Shown here: in pieces, positions 17,116-24,942 of the stretch
How the letters are laid out: every line of letters begins with the position of its first letter
Numbering within the stretch: the first letter of the stretch is position 1
Assembly: GCF_003443735.1 (NCBI RefSeq)
Contig: NZ_CP031969.1
Location: forward strand, 3,720,001-3,784,000
Direction: 5' to 3'
DNA length: 64,000 bases
DNA from: Streptomyces sp. CC0208
GTDB lineage: Bacteria; Actinomycetota; Actinomycetes; Streptomycetales; Streptomycetaceae
Translations under genes and position numbers: made by a program
The notes under the pieces: model-generated
What the model saw: only the letters and a program-made list of their open reading frames with translations
What the model was told of the DNA's origin: nothing
The model's database searches: none

Positions 17116-17232
17116 GTGACTGAGCGTGCTGGGTTGTCTCTACGCTGACCAGGTGTGACTCGGCGACGCTGAGTAGCCGTACGGGTGCGGTCGGTTCGGT
17201 GTACGGGTTGTCGCGTGGGAGGGGTGAGGCGT

Positions 17233-18087
17233 GTGGGTGAGCGGAGGCCGGAGACGCCTGCGGAGGCGGACGGTACGGCGGGGCTGTTCGTCGCGCTGGG
17301 CAAGATGGTGAAGCTTCTGCGGGAGCGGAAGGGGTTGACGCAGAAGGAGTTCGGGGAGCTGGTGGGGTACGGCCCGGACGCGGTGTCCTCCATGGAGAGG
17401 GGGGTACGGACACTTCGGCCGGAGGTCCTGATCAAGGCGGACGAACTCCTTGACGCCGGGGGTCTGTTGAAGGAGGTCCTTCCCGAGGTCGAGGAGGCGA
17501 TGGCGAAGACTCGGACGCGGCATCCGGAGTGGTACCGGAACTATGCCGGGCTGGAGGCCGAGGCGGTCTCCCTGTACGACTACAGCACGATGGGTGTGCT
17601 GGGCCTGCTCCAGACGGAGGACTACGCCCGGGCCGTGTTCACGCAACGGCACCCGCCGCTGGACGAGGAGACCATCGAGAAGCGTGTCGCCGACCGGCTC
17701 TCCCGTCAGCAGCTCTTCGAGAAGTGGCCGCCGCCGGAATGCAGCTTCGTCCTCGAACAGGCTGTACTGGAACGGCCGATCGGCGGCCCCGCCGTGCACG
17801 CGGGTCAGCTTCGACGGCTGCTGCACATCGGGCGGATGCGGAATGTGCAGCTCCAGGTGATGCCGACGGGGCGGGACGAGCACCCCTGCCTGGACAACTC
17901 GTTCACCCTGCTCACTCCCAAGGGCAAGGAGCAAGTGGTGTACATGGAGAGTCAGGGGTACCCACGGCTGATCACCGGCCGGGAAGAGGTACGCATCCTC
18001 GCCGCCCGCTATGGGATCATCCGAGCTCAGGCCCTCAACCCGCACGAGTCCCTGGACTTCATCGAGAAGATGTTGGAAGAGCGATGA
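17233..18087 (+). CDS. WhiJ-like XRE regulator (HTH + DUF5753)
   Basis: This 284-residue regulator has an N-terminal helix-turn-helix (RERKGLTQKEFGELVGYG and following, about residues 28-60) and a DUF5753 domain (about 95-275, with YDYSTMGVLGLLQTEDYAR). WhiJ and many paralogues with this layout repress developmental or antibiotic genes and work with a small DUF397 partner. The DUF397 gene follows with an ATGA overlap. The GTG start (VGERRPETP) is chosen because GGGAGGGG lies 9 nt upstream; the frame is open further upstream but without a ribosome-binding site. Confidence 0.9.
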   Translation: MGERRPETPAEADGTAGLFVALGKMVKLLRERKGLTQKEFGELVGYGPDAVSSMERGVRTLRPEVLIKADELLDAGGLLKEVLPEVEEAMAKTRTRHPEWYRNYAGLEAEAVSLYDYSTMGVLGLLQTEDYARAVFTQRHPPLDEETIEKRVADRLSRQQLFEKWPPPECSFVLEQAVLERPIGGPAVHAGQLRRLLHIGRMRNVQLQVMPTGRDEHPCLDNSFTLLTPKGKEQVVYMESQGYPRLITGREEVRILAARYGIIRAQALNPHESLDFIEKMLEER

Positions 18088-18281
18088 CCATAGAGAAGCT
18101 GAACTGGTTCAAGTCGAGCTACAGCAGCGGCGAGGGCGGCCAGTGCCTCGAAGTCGCCGCAACCCCCCACACCATCCACCTCCGCGACTCCAAGAACCCC
18201 ACCGGCCCTCACCTCACCCTCTCCCCCACGGCCTGGTCGGCCTTTCTCTCCCCTACTGCGGCAACTGCGCGATCACATTGA
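18084..18281 (+). CDS. DUF397 protein, C-terminus altered by a genomic junction
   Basis: This 65-residue protein starts with the DUF397 consensus NWFKSSYSSGEGGQCLEVA and LRDSKNPTGPHLTLSPTAWSAF. It overlaps the WhiJ-like gene by 4 nt, so the two are coupled. After SAFL, where the family continues with a few hydrophobic residues and stops, the reading frame runs into sequence that belongs to the decayed FG-GAP gene on the other strand. The last about ten residues (SPTAATARSH) are therefore probably foreign. Function may be kept, since the DUF397 core is complete. Confidence 0.85.
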   Translation: MTIEKLNWFKSSYSSGEGGQCLEVAATPHTIHLRDSKNPTGPHLTLSPTAWSAFLSPTAATARSH

Positions 18282-18745
18282 GCTCGCGAGCCCCCGCCGT
18301 CCCGACGCCGGACTCCGTGCCGGGGAGCATCAGGCTCGGGCTGTAGTACGTGCTCGACACCAGCAGGTCCTTGTCCGCCCGCGTACTTCACGGCGCCGAC
18401 CTTCTCCTCGGGCACGCTGACCGCGAGGTCCGGGTAGCCGTCGCCGTCGGTGTCACCCGCGGAGAGGTCGGAGCCGAAACCGTCGTTCTTCGTGGCGGCG
18501 GTGGCCACGCCCGAAGTGAACTGGGAGAGCCGGTACTTCGTGGTCGGGCCGGCGGAGCCGCCGCGCAGGAACCAGGCGTCCTGGGTCATCTTGTCGACCG
18601 CCCCGGTAGATGTAGATGTGCTCGAAGCCGTCGGCGACGGCCAGGTCGGCGTATCCGTCCCGGTTGAGGTCGGCGGTGGCCAGGGCGGCGCCCACGCGGC
18701 CCCCTCGTACTCCGCACACCAAAACCTGCGAAGCCACCGTCGCGA
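18253..18745 (-). pseudogene. decayed FG-GAP (integrin-alpha-like) repeat protein, C-terminal remnant
   Basis: On the minus strand, FG-GAP calcium-binding repeats can be read only by switching frame. ATADLNRDGYADLAVADG (about 18600-18745) is in one frame. SAGDTDGDGYPDLAVSVP (about 18400-18480) is in another. A C-terminal SSTYYSPSLMLPGTESGVGT ending at a stop at 18253-18255 is in a third. These are typical of secreted FG-GAP repeat proteins of streptomycetes. The 5' part is missing and replaced by transposase sequence. Confidence 0.75.
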
Positions 18746-18777
18746 AGCCCAGTTCAAGGAGGTCGTGCTGCGGAGAC

Positions 18778-19020
18778 GCCCTCACCGAGGCCGCCATCAC
18801 CTGCTGGGCCGACAAGGGCTACCAGGGCGCGACCGGCACAGTCCGTCTCCCTGACCGCGGCCTACGGGACAGCCTCTCCACCGGCCAAAACAGACCGACA
18901 ACCGTCCCACCCAAGGATCCGCACACTGGTCGAACAAGCCATTGCCACCTCAAGTCCTGGCGGCTCCTCCGTAAACTCCGCTGCTCGACAACCCGGATTA
19001 CGAGCCTTGTCCAGGCCGTC
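18778..19020 (+). pseudogene. IS5-family transposase, 3' fragment with frameshifts
   Basis: The fragment shows the C-terminal part of a DDE transposase: ADKGYQGATGTVR, then in a shifted frame RIRTLVEQAIAT, then back in the first frame LKSWRLLRKLRCSTTRITS. The order and spacing match the C-terminal third of IS5-group transposases, including the catalytic D of DKGYQG. No intact ends or start remain. It abuts the FG-GAP remnant and probably caused its truncation. Confidence 0.75.
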
Positions 19021-19214
19021 CGGGTCCGCCGGCTCGCTGCCACGGGCGGAGATCAACCCGCAGTATTCACCAGGTCCGTCAATGCGGCCTCGGTCGTCCC
19101 GGCCCGCAGACAAACGTCGAAGGTGTAATCCTCGGCCACCACGAGGATACCCGTTCAGGCCGGAATTCATGTCTGCGATGTGTCGGCGCCAAATTTACGA
19201 AAGATGGAGACGGT

Positions 19215-19463
19215 ATGCGGGACGCCGCGGTATGGACATTTATCGTGAGTGCATCTGCATTCACCTTCGGCTCAGTACTCCTGTCCTATCGGCGGCTGCA
19301 TCATAACGATGCAATGGGACTGCGCCGACATCAACATATGATCGACGTACTGGGGGATAGTATCCGCCCGCGGCGCAACATACATCCACTCGATTACGCC
19401 GAAGAGAGTACCCGGTCGCCGACATCAGCAATTTCCGAAAATGATTCCGGCATCCCAAGCTGA
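19215..19463 (+). CDS. small hypothetical protein with one membrane helix
   Basis: This possible 82-residue protein has a hydrophobic N-terminus (VWTFIVSASAFTFGSVLLSY) followed by a polar tail. GGAGAC lies 6 nt before the ATG. Local composition is noticeably less GC-rich than the genome, and third-position bias is weak, so it may be a recently acquired small gene or a non-coding stretch. I do not recognise it. Confidence 0.35.
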   Translation: MRDAAVWTFIVSASAFTFGSVLLSYRRLHHNDAMGLRRHQHMIDVLGDSIRPRRNIHPLDYAEESTRSPTSAISENDSGIPS

Positions 19464-19669
19464 CAGGCCCTGAGCCGGCCCGATCTGGCCCGCCATAGGC
19501 CACTCGGGGCCTGCGGGGCACGTCTCTGCCTGCGGAATTTGAAATCTTCCGCTGTCTCATACGATCGCCTGTAGGTCGGTCCGGTCCCTGCAACAACGTG
19601 TTTGTCGGGCTATTCATTCACCCGTTCAGAGCGCATCCGCCAAGAGGTGCCGCCGTTAGTCGCTACATG

Positions 19670-19924
19670 ACGAAGCCGATCAGGGAATTGATGATCAAAC
19701 CTCTCCCGAAGAGGACGCCCGCAGTAGGATACCGAGTCACCCGAATGGGCCCCTTCACTTACATCCCGAAACCCGGACGTGACGACACCGTGCACGGGAT
19801 TCTCGCGAAGGGAGGACTGTCCGTCCCGCTGGATGTGACCGGGAAGGACCTGCAGGATCTCATGCACGCCTTGAACGTTCTGGAAGAGGGTCTTTCAAGA
19901 CGCTGGATGGAGTTGGAGATCTGA
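19670..19924 (+). CDS. small hypothetical protein
   Basis: This possible 84-residue cytosolic protein (MTKPIRELMIKPLPKRTPAV onward) ends in an amphipathic helix rich in Leu (DLMHALNVLEEGLSRRWMEL). An ATG further upstream at 19598 is also in frame. No strong ribosome-binding site is seen. It ends 31 bp before the DUF2637 gene on the same strand and may be its operon partner. No family is recognised. Confidence 0.45.
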   Translation, partial: TKPIRELMIKPLPKRTPAVGYRVTRMGPFTYIPKPGRDDTVHGILAKGGLSVPLDVTGKDLQDLMHALNVLEEGLSRRWMELEI

Positions 19925-19955
19925 GTATTGGTGCAACGAGACGGGCAGCCACCCC

Positions 19956-20777
19956 ATGTACGACGAGAGAACAACCCCCCATCCGGGTTTCTCCGCGGAA
20001 TTTGCCTACGGCTATGAGGGAGCCAGCGGATATCAGGAACCCGTTGGAACTCTGTATCCGCCTTTGATGCAGCAGGAGTCAGGCTGGGATCCCGCAGAGG
20101 AACTGGCCTATATGCTGCGGGATGCTGCCGAGGCCGAGCAGCCCAGAGTGCAGGCCGCGCGCGGTGAGGAGCCCCCGACTCCCAGCTCCCACCGAGAGAC
20201 GCTGGTCCAGATCACCGCAGAGTTGGGCCCCGCGAAGGCCGCGACCCGGGGCCATCGCAAAACACGGGAGCGACGCCAGGACAAGCTCCTCACTCTCAGT
20301 TACTGCATTGCCGCAGCAGCGACCGTCATCGCGTCGACGGTCAGCGTGTTCGGCGGGTTGATCGCTTACGACCCGCTGATGTTCATCGCGACGGGCCGTA
20401 CCGAGAGCAGTGTCGCCTCCTTTTGGCCTCTGCTGGTCTTCGGGCCCTGGCTGGTGGCGTCGCTGTCCATCCTGCGACACGCACTGCACCAGCGTCGATC
20501 TTTCCACTCTTGGTGCGTGGTCCTGGTGTTCTCTGCCATCGCCATGGCCATGTGTGTCGCCCAGGCCCCCAGCGACCTCATGGCCAGAGCCGCGGCTGCG
20601 CTGCCGAGCTTCGCGTCCTTGGCGTGTTTCCAGCAATTGGTACGCCAAATCACTCTGACCAGGCCACCCCGGCGCTCACTGCGCCGGCATCGACAGCAGC
20701 CCAGGGAGGCGCCTGTCGGTAAAGCCCCGTCGGACCGCGGCTTCGGACTTCCGCCCGAGCGCAACTCCTGTCTGTGA
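19956..20777 (+). CDS. DUF2637 membrane protein
   Basis: This 273-residue protein has a polar N-terminal region (1-110) and a four-helix membrane domain (about 113-225) with LLTLSYCIAAAATVIAS, FWPLLVFGPWLVASLSILR, FHSWCVVLVFSAIAMAMCVA and FASLACFQQLVRQIT, which matches DUF2637. Members are frequent on actinomycete plasmids and integrative elements, near SpdB-type spread genes, although their role is not established. The location among transposase fragments supports acquisition on a mobile element. Confidence 0.75.
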   Translation: MYDERTTPHPGFSAEFAYGYEGASGYQEPVGTLYPPLMQQESGWDPAEELAYMLRDAAEAEQPRVQAARGEEPPTPSSHRETLVQITAELGPAKAATRGHRKTRERRQDKLLTLSYCIAAAATVIASTVSVFGGLIAYDPLMFIATGRTESSVASFWPLLVFGPWLVASLSILRHALHQRRSFHSWCVVLVFSAIAMAMCVAQAPSDLMARAAAALPSFASLACFQQLVRQITLTRPPRRSLRRHRQQPREAPVGKAPSDRGFGLPPERNSCL

Positions 20778-21059
20778 AGCCGGCCAACGGCCGTTCCTGA
20801 AAGGGCAGGTCAAAGGCATCGCCCTCTGCGACTCCTGAGGACTCTTCCTCGAGATCTTGGACTCTCCTCTGTCATGCCGCGAGGGCATGTTCGATGCCAC
20901 TGCCTGGTCGCGGCGTGGGCGGTGGCCCGGTCGCGCCAGATGCGGGATGCCGATCTCTTCCTTGAGCAGGGCGCAGAAACTGTCTGCAGCCACAGAATTG
21001 GGCCGAGGCTGTACTGGCTGCCGCCGTCACTGTGGATCGGGCAGCCGGGCTCGCCATCA
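20778..21059. other. non-coding degenerate sequence
   Basis: There is no supported gene between the DUF2637 gene and the IS701 fragment. The sequence shows no sustained coding bias. The stretch with TTCCTTGAGCAGGGCGCAGA around 20970 may be further transposon debris, but no recognisable product can be read. Confidence 0.4.
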
Positions 21060-21446
21060 GGCGCGGTAGAGCCGGCCCCAGTAGTGCTTCGTCAGGTTCG
21101 CCTCGGTGCGGCGCAAGTCGATCCAGCCGATGGCTCAGCGGCTGCCGGACGGGAACATGCAGGCCGTGCAGCAGTTCGCCAACCAGTCGCCGTGGACGCC
21201 GGTAACGGCGGCGGATCGCCGCGGGCATCGGTGCGGGCGGCCCGGCAGTACTGCGGAGCGTTGGGCAAGCGGGCCGACTGCCAGGTCGCCGTCAGCGTGC
21301 AGGCGGCCACCGATCGTGTTTCCGGCCCGTTGGGATGGGAGCTGTTCCTGCCCGAGAAATGGGCCCACGACACCCAGCGACGCACGGCCGCGGGCGTGTC
21401 CGACGAGGTCGGCCATGGGACTTGGGCCGCCCGGGCAGCCAGTGTC
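21060..21446 (+). pseudogene. IS701-family transposase, internally deleted
   Basis: One frame gives RKSIQPMAQRLPDGNMQAVQ and QQFANQSPW (about 21112-21205), typical of the N-terminal part of IS701-type transposases. A second frame gives RQYCGALGKRADCQVAVSVQ and LGWELFLPEKWAHD (about 21243-21350), the segment normally following the VDDTGFPKxG catalytic block. That block is deleted and the frame shifted, so the gene is dead. No terminal inverted repeats were identified. Confidence 0.85.
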
Positions 21447-21465
21447 CCCATCAAGGAGACAGGCC

Positions 21466-22854
21466 CTAGTGACGGGGAGCAGGACAAACCGACATGATCA
21501 GCTCTCGAAGCTTCTCAATGTAGAGGCGTACGTTCTTACAAGCGACGTCTGTATCCGGGTACCGACATGCGAGCCACAGTCCCTCGTGAAGCCGGTTGAC
21601 CCAGGCGCAGACCTGATCGCCGTACGACACACGGAGCAACCCATACGCCTTCTGTTCGGTCCAGCAGGCCGAACCGGGAATGAGGCGGGCATCCACATAT
21701 GAAACGATCGAGTACAGATCAGGTGAAGTAGGGCGGAAGTCCTCGCCCAGAAGGTGCAGAACCCGGGCCAGAGGAATGCGCGCCAACGACCGATTCGCCT
21801 GCAGTTGCGCCCGGACAGAGGCAAGAGCGGCGTCGAAGTCCGGTGCTGCAGGTACTTCGATCGGCGCGCCACCGACATACCAGCCCACGGACTCTGACCA
21901 TGCGGACTTCAGTCGGGTATGGAACGGCACGACCGTGCGGTAGACCGGTTGCCCACCAAGTTCGTGGACGATGAGACTGGTCGCGGCCAGGACACCCACC
22001 AGGCTGCCGCCGTAAGGTCGGCAATACGTCTCGAACGCCGCGGCCGCGTCCGCATCGACGAGCGGCTCGCGCATCAACTTTTGGACCGGCAACTGGTCAC
22101 CGGGCTGCAGGCCGAGATCGACAGGAAACTCCGGAAGCCTTCCGTCGCACCGGCCGATGAACTCCCGCCAGCGCGCGACGATCGCGTGTGTGTCGTCGAT
22201 GGTGTTGGCGTTCGCCCGCTCCTGCTCGCAAAAGTCCACGTAACTGGCGACCTGCGTCATGGTGGAGGGCCGCCCTGCGGCAAGCGCTGTGTACAGCTCA
22301 TGAACCTCAGCCGGGATACGCTGCAGCGAGTAGGCATCGACATTGGTGTGATCGAATGCCAGGTACACGCTGGTGGAGTCCTCCCGGACGATCGCCGCGT
22401 AGATGAGGTTGGGCCAACCGAGAGCGTCTGCCGCCTCGTCGAAACGGTCCTGCAAATGCCGGACCAGCAGGTCCGGATCGGTGAAGACACCAACCACCTC
22501 GCGCTGGAGTGTGACGTCGTCTTCGTCGAGAGTGAACCGGTGCATCTCGTCGCCGACCCACCTGAACCCACTGCGCAGCGTCTCGTGGCGCAGTGTCCAG
22601 CCGCGCAGAGCCTGTTCCAGCAGATCAAGGTCCACCTGGCCGGCTAGGTCGAAAGCCGTACCGAGCCAGGTCGGCACGAACAAGCCGCCCTCGCGCACCG
22701 ACCGCGCAGTTCTGATGTGTGATTCCTGGATGTACGCCGGGGGCCGAGGATCCGTCGGCAGTGCCGCCGCGGCCGCAACGGTTTCAGGGCTGAGCCTCCA
22801 CTCCACAAGCTGTCCGGGCCGAACCTCGCAGCGCTGAATATCAGAAATTCGCAC
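21466..22854 (-). CDS. stand-alone condensation-domain protein (NRPS C-domain/acyltransferase fold)
   Basis: This 462-residue protein has the two-lobed chloramphenicol-acetyltransferase-like fold of NRPS condensation domains. The core motif HHxxxDG appears as DHTNVDAYS, with the catalytic His 169 and structural Asp 173 kept and the first His replaced by Asp. Other C-domain landmarks are WTLRHETLRSGFRW (C2) and VPFHTRLKSAWSESVGWYVG (C5-like). No adenylation or carrier domain is attached and none is nearby. Members of this class can acylate or form an ester/amide with a free acceptor (PapA-like). GTG with AAGGAG 8 nt upstream sets the start. Confidence 0.85.
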   Translation of the reverse strand: MRISDIQRCEVRPGQLVEWRLSPETVAAAAALPTDPRPPAYIQESHIRTARSVREGGLFVPTWLGTAFDLAGQVDLDLLEQALRGWTLRHETLRSGFRWVGDEMHRFTLDEDDVTLQREVVGVFTDPDLLVRHLQDRFDEAADALGWPNLIYAAIVREDSTSVYLAFDHTNVDAYSLQRIPAEVHELYTALAAGRPSTMTQVASYVDFCEQERANANTIDDTHAIVARWREFIGRCDGRLPEFPVDLGLQPGDQLPVQKLMREPLVDADAAAAFETYCRPYGGSLVGVLAATSLIVHELGGQPVYRTVVPFHTRLKSAWSESVGWYVGGAPIEVPAAPDFDAALASVRAQLQANRSLARIPLARVLHLLGEDFRPTSPDLYSIVSYVDARLIPGSACWTEQKAYGLLRVSYGDQVCAWVNRLHEGLWLACRYPDTDVACKNVRLYIEKLRELIMSVCPAPRH

Positions 22855-23424
22855 AGTGGCGTCTCCTTGTCGGAAAAGCACAGATCTGATCAACGTGGAG
22901 TCGTGTGCGAGTGCCATGTGCCATATCGCCCGCGAACCAGCAGAATTGTGACACGTCGAGTGGTGAAACGACTCATCCATCGCTCCCTATCTAGCGGCTA
23001 TTCACCGCCTTGCCGCCCGCGGTGGTTGGGGGGACCCCCGTGGGGCGGCGAATGGGGCGTGACGGATAGCGGGCAGTGTCGTTGAAGAGGCAGCACGGCA
23101 CGTCCGCAATCTGGCGGCCTCTGACCACCTTCTTCCCTTCGGTGGTCGGCGACCCTCGGACATCGGCCGTTCTCGCCGTGGCAGGAGAGGGGCCTGATGG
23201 CCCGGGACTGGCCACCCTTCAAAGAGGCCGGCCCGGGGCTTGTTCCCCTCCCTGGTGAGAGAGGGGAACAAGCCCCGGGTATTGCTCCGGCGACACGACG
23301 TACGGCTCAGGATCATGCCGTGAACTCCCGCAAGGAAGCAAACCGCGTCACAGGCCGACAGTCACATGATCGATCAGCTGACGGGGCTCCTTAACCCAGT
23401 ACAGCGACTTGGAAGGGGCCACGC
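22855..23424. other. intergenic, no gene found
   Basis: This is a non-coding stretch between the divergent condensation-domain gene and the chaplin gene, apart from the long perfect hairpin at 23232-23279. A smaller hairpin, ACCACC...GGTGGT, lies near 23136-23152. Open frames here are short and without bias. Confidence 0.5.
23232..23279. terminator. 19-bp perfect inverted repeat, probable bidirectional terminator
   Basis: CCCGGGGCTTGTTCCCCTC pairs perfectly with its complement after a 10-nt loop. There is no T-run on either side, which is common for strong streptomycete hairpin terminators. Since no gene reads into it from the left on the plus strand, it could also be a residual mobile-element end. 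Confidence 0.6.
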
Positions 23425-23452
23425 CATAACCCCGTTGCTTTTCCAGCGTTTA
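23425..23452 (+). promoter_or_regulatory. sigma-BldN-like promoter of the chaplin gene
   Basis: CATAAC-N16-CGTTTA lies 49 bp upstream of the chaplin start. The known consensus for the developmental sigma factor BldN, which drives chaplin and rodlin genes in S. coelicolor, is CGTAAC-N16-CGTTGA as I recall it; each hexamer here differs at one position and the spacing is exact. Confidence 0.65.
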
Positions 23453-23500
23453 CAGACATGCGGGTAAGTACCCGCAGTGATGCAAGAAAGGTAAGGATCT

Positions 23501-24184
23501 ATGAGACGGGCCATGCAAAACCGTGTGCTCGCCGTTGCCGCCGCATCCGGCGCGATGGCCGTGGCACTTCCGGCGTCTGCCGCCTTCGCAGCCGACGGTG
23601 CTGACGCCGCGGCCACGGCGGCCGGTTCGCCCGGAGTGCTCTCCGGGAACAACCTCCAGGTTCCGTTGTCTGTGGAGCTCAACCTCTGCGGCAACACGGT
23701 GGATGTCGTGGGGCTGCTCAACCCGGCCATGGGCAACGCGTGCGAAAACCGGGAGGTTGTGAAGACCGCCGGTGCGGAAACCGACGGTGGATCATACTCG
23801 TCAAGTGAGACCTCGTCGACGCACGGCCGCGTCACGGACTCGCCCGGGCTGATCTCGGGCAACGGCTTGCAACTGCCGATCGATCTTCCGTTGAACGTTT
23901 CTGGGAACAGCGTCAACGCGGTCGGCGTGGGGAACCCGGCGTTCAACAACCAGTCGATCAACGGCCACCACACGCATCCCCACATTCCGCGTCAGACCAC
24001 GAACCCAAAACCCCGGGCGTCGCAGCCGGCCCCCGGGCACCATGCCGTTCGGAACATCCCGGATACGGCGAGGTCCACGCTGGCCCACACAGGAGCAGAT
24101 GTGACTGTTCCCGCCCTCGCCGGCAGCGTCATGTCCATCTTTGCGGGTGCGATCTTGTACCGCCGTTTCCGTCCAAGGTACTGA
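23501..24184 (+). CDS. long chaplin, sortase-anchored
   Basis: Chaplins form amyloid-like hydrophobic layers on aerial hyphae and spores. This 227-residue protein has a signal peptide (to about residue 31) and two chaplin domains: SPGVLSGNNLQVPLSVELNL with Cys pair, and SPGLISGNGLQLPIDLPLNV with both Cys replaced by Ser (VSGNS, NNQSIN). A Pro/His-rich spacer follows, then LAHTG with a hydrophobic helix and the basic tail YRRFRPRY. The LAxTG signal is that used by class E sortases, so it matches the long, wall-linked chaplins ChpA-C in layout and length. GGTAAGGAT precedes the ATG. Confidence 0.95.
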   Translation: MRRAMQNRVLAVAAASGAMAVALPASAAFAADGADAAATAAGSPGVLSGNNLQVPLSVELNLCGNTVDVVGLLNPAMGNACENREVVKTAGAETDGGSYSSSETSSTHGRVTDSPGLISGNGLQLPIDLPLNVSGNSVNAVGVGNPAFNNQSINGHHTHPHIPRQTTNPKPRASQPAPGHHAVRNIPDTARSTLAHTGADVTVPALAGSVMSIFAGAILYRRFRPRY

Positions 24185-24280
24185 CCTTGAGCCCGACATC
24201 GTCGCAGTGCGCGAGAGCAGCCGGTCTGCCCATAACCTCTCGAGCATAGAGTCGTTGAATGAGGTGCGTTCCTTTTCGGG

Positions 24281-24315
24281 GGCCCCAGGAGGTCAAGGCA
24301 CTTCCTTCTGGGGCC
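24281..24315. terminator. hairpin downstream of chaplin
   Basis: GGCCCCAGGAGG pairs with CCTTCTGGGGCC (one G-T mismatch) around an 11-nt loop, about 97 bp after the chaplin stop. It is probably the transcription terminator of the chaplin gene. Confidence 0.6.
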
Positions 24316-24421
24316 TGACGCATGTGATCTGCACGGCACTTCGCACTCGGACGATGCGGTTGATCCCATATGCACAAGGCAACGCACGCCCGCTGTGCCG
24401 TCCTGCGAGCCCCACGGAAAA

Positions 24422-24462
24422 CGGAGGCGGCGTGGACGCATCATTCGTCCACGCCGCCTCCG
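24422..24462. terminator. 17-bp perfect hairpin between convergent genes
   Basis: CGGAGGCGGCGTGGACG pairs perfectly with its complement across a 7-nt loop (CATCATT). It lies between the chaplin gene and the converging 95-residue secreted-protein gene and is well placed to terminate both. Confidence 0.75.
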
Positions 24463-24581
24463 CGCAGCAGCGATGCAGGGTGGCGTCGGCCAAAGCGAAA
24501 AAGTGCACAGGCAAGAAGCCATGGGCGCGGATCAGCAGGGGCACCGCGCTGACGGAATGAAAGCCCTGCGTCCCAACTCGG

Positions 24582-24869
24582 TCAGATCGCCCGGCTGTTG
24601 CATCCCATTTCGGAACCGAGGTGGCTCTGCTGTGCGCCTGCGGCCCCTTCGCCGTTCAGCAAGTTGCCGGCCAGGCCGGTGAGGGCTCCGACGCTGCCGA
24701 GCACCTCGATGTTCATGTCGTGCGAACGGCACTCGACGCCCTGCGTGATGTCGAAGTCGCTGCCGGTGTCGTGGCCCGGTTCGCCGTGTGCGAAGGCAGA
24801 GTTGGCACCCACGGAGCCGATACTGCCGAGAAGGGCGCTCAGAACAACTACCTTGTGCAACTTGCGCAT
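24582..24869 (-). CDS. small secreted two-Cys protein, family A (copy 1)
   Basis: This 95-residue preprotein has a signal peptide (MRKLHKVVVL...NSAFA, cleavage about 27). The mature part is about 68 residues with motifs SDFDITQGVECRSHDMNIEV, LAGNLLNGEG and GSEMGCNS. Its two cysteines (C47, C90) are spaced exactly as in the two other 95-residue copies at 26628 and 27126. The Gly/Asn/Leu-rich middle resembles chaplin composition but lacks the chaplin motif. AAGGAGCTTCAA before the ATG is a strong start. I do not recognise the family; a secreted structural or surface role is inferred from size, abundance-type start signals and location beside a chaplin. Confidence 0.85.
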   Translation of the reverse strand: MRKLHKVVVLSALLGSIGSVGANSAFAHGEPGHDTGSDFDITQGVECRSHDMNIEVLGSVGALTGLAGNLLNGEGAAGAQQSHLGSEMGCNSRAI

Positions 24870-24942
24870 TTGAAGCTCCTTGGGCGGATGCGAAAACCGG
24901 TATGTCAAGTTCAGGTGTGCGGAGTGCGTAGAGGGCGAGCTA

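Noticed and set aside
23501..24184. Rodlin gene
   Set aside because: The sequence has two chaplin domains and an LAxTG sorting signal, neither of which rodlins have.
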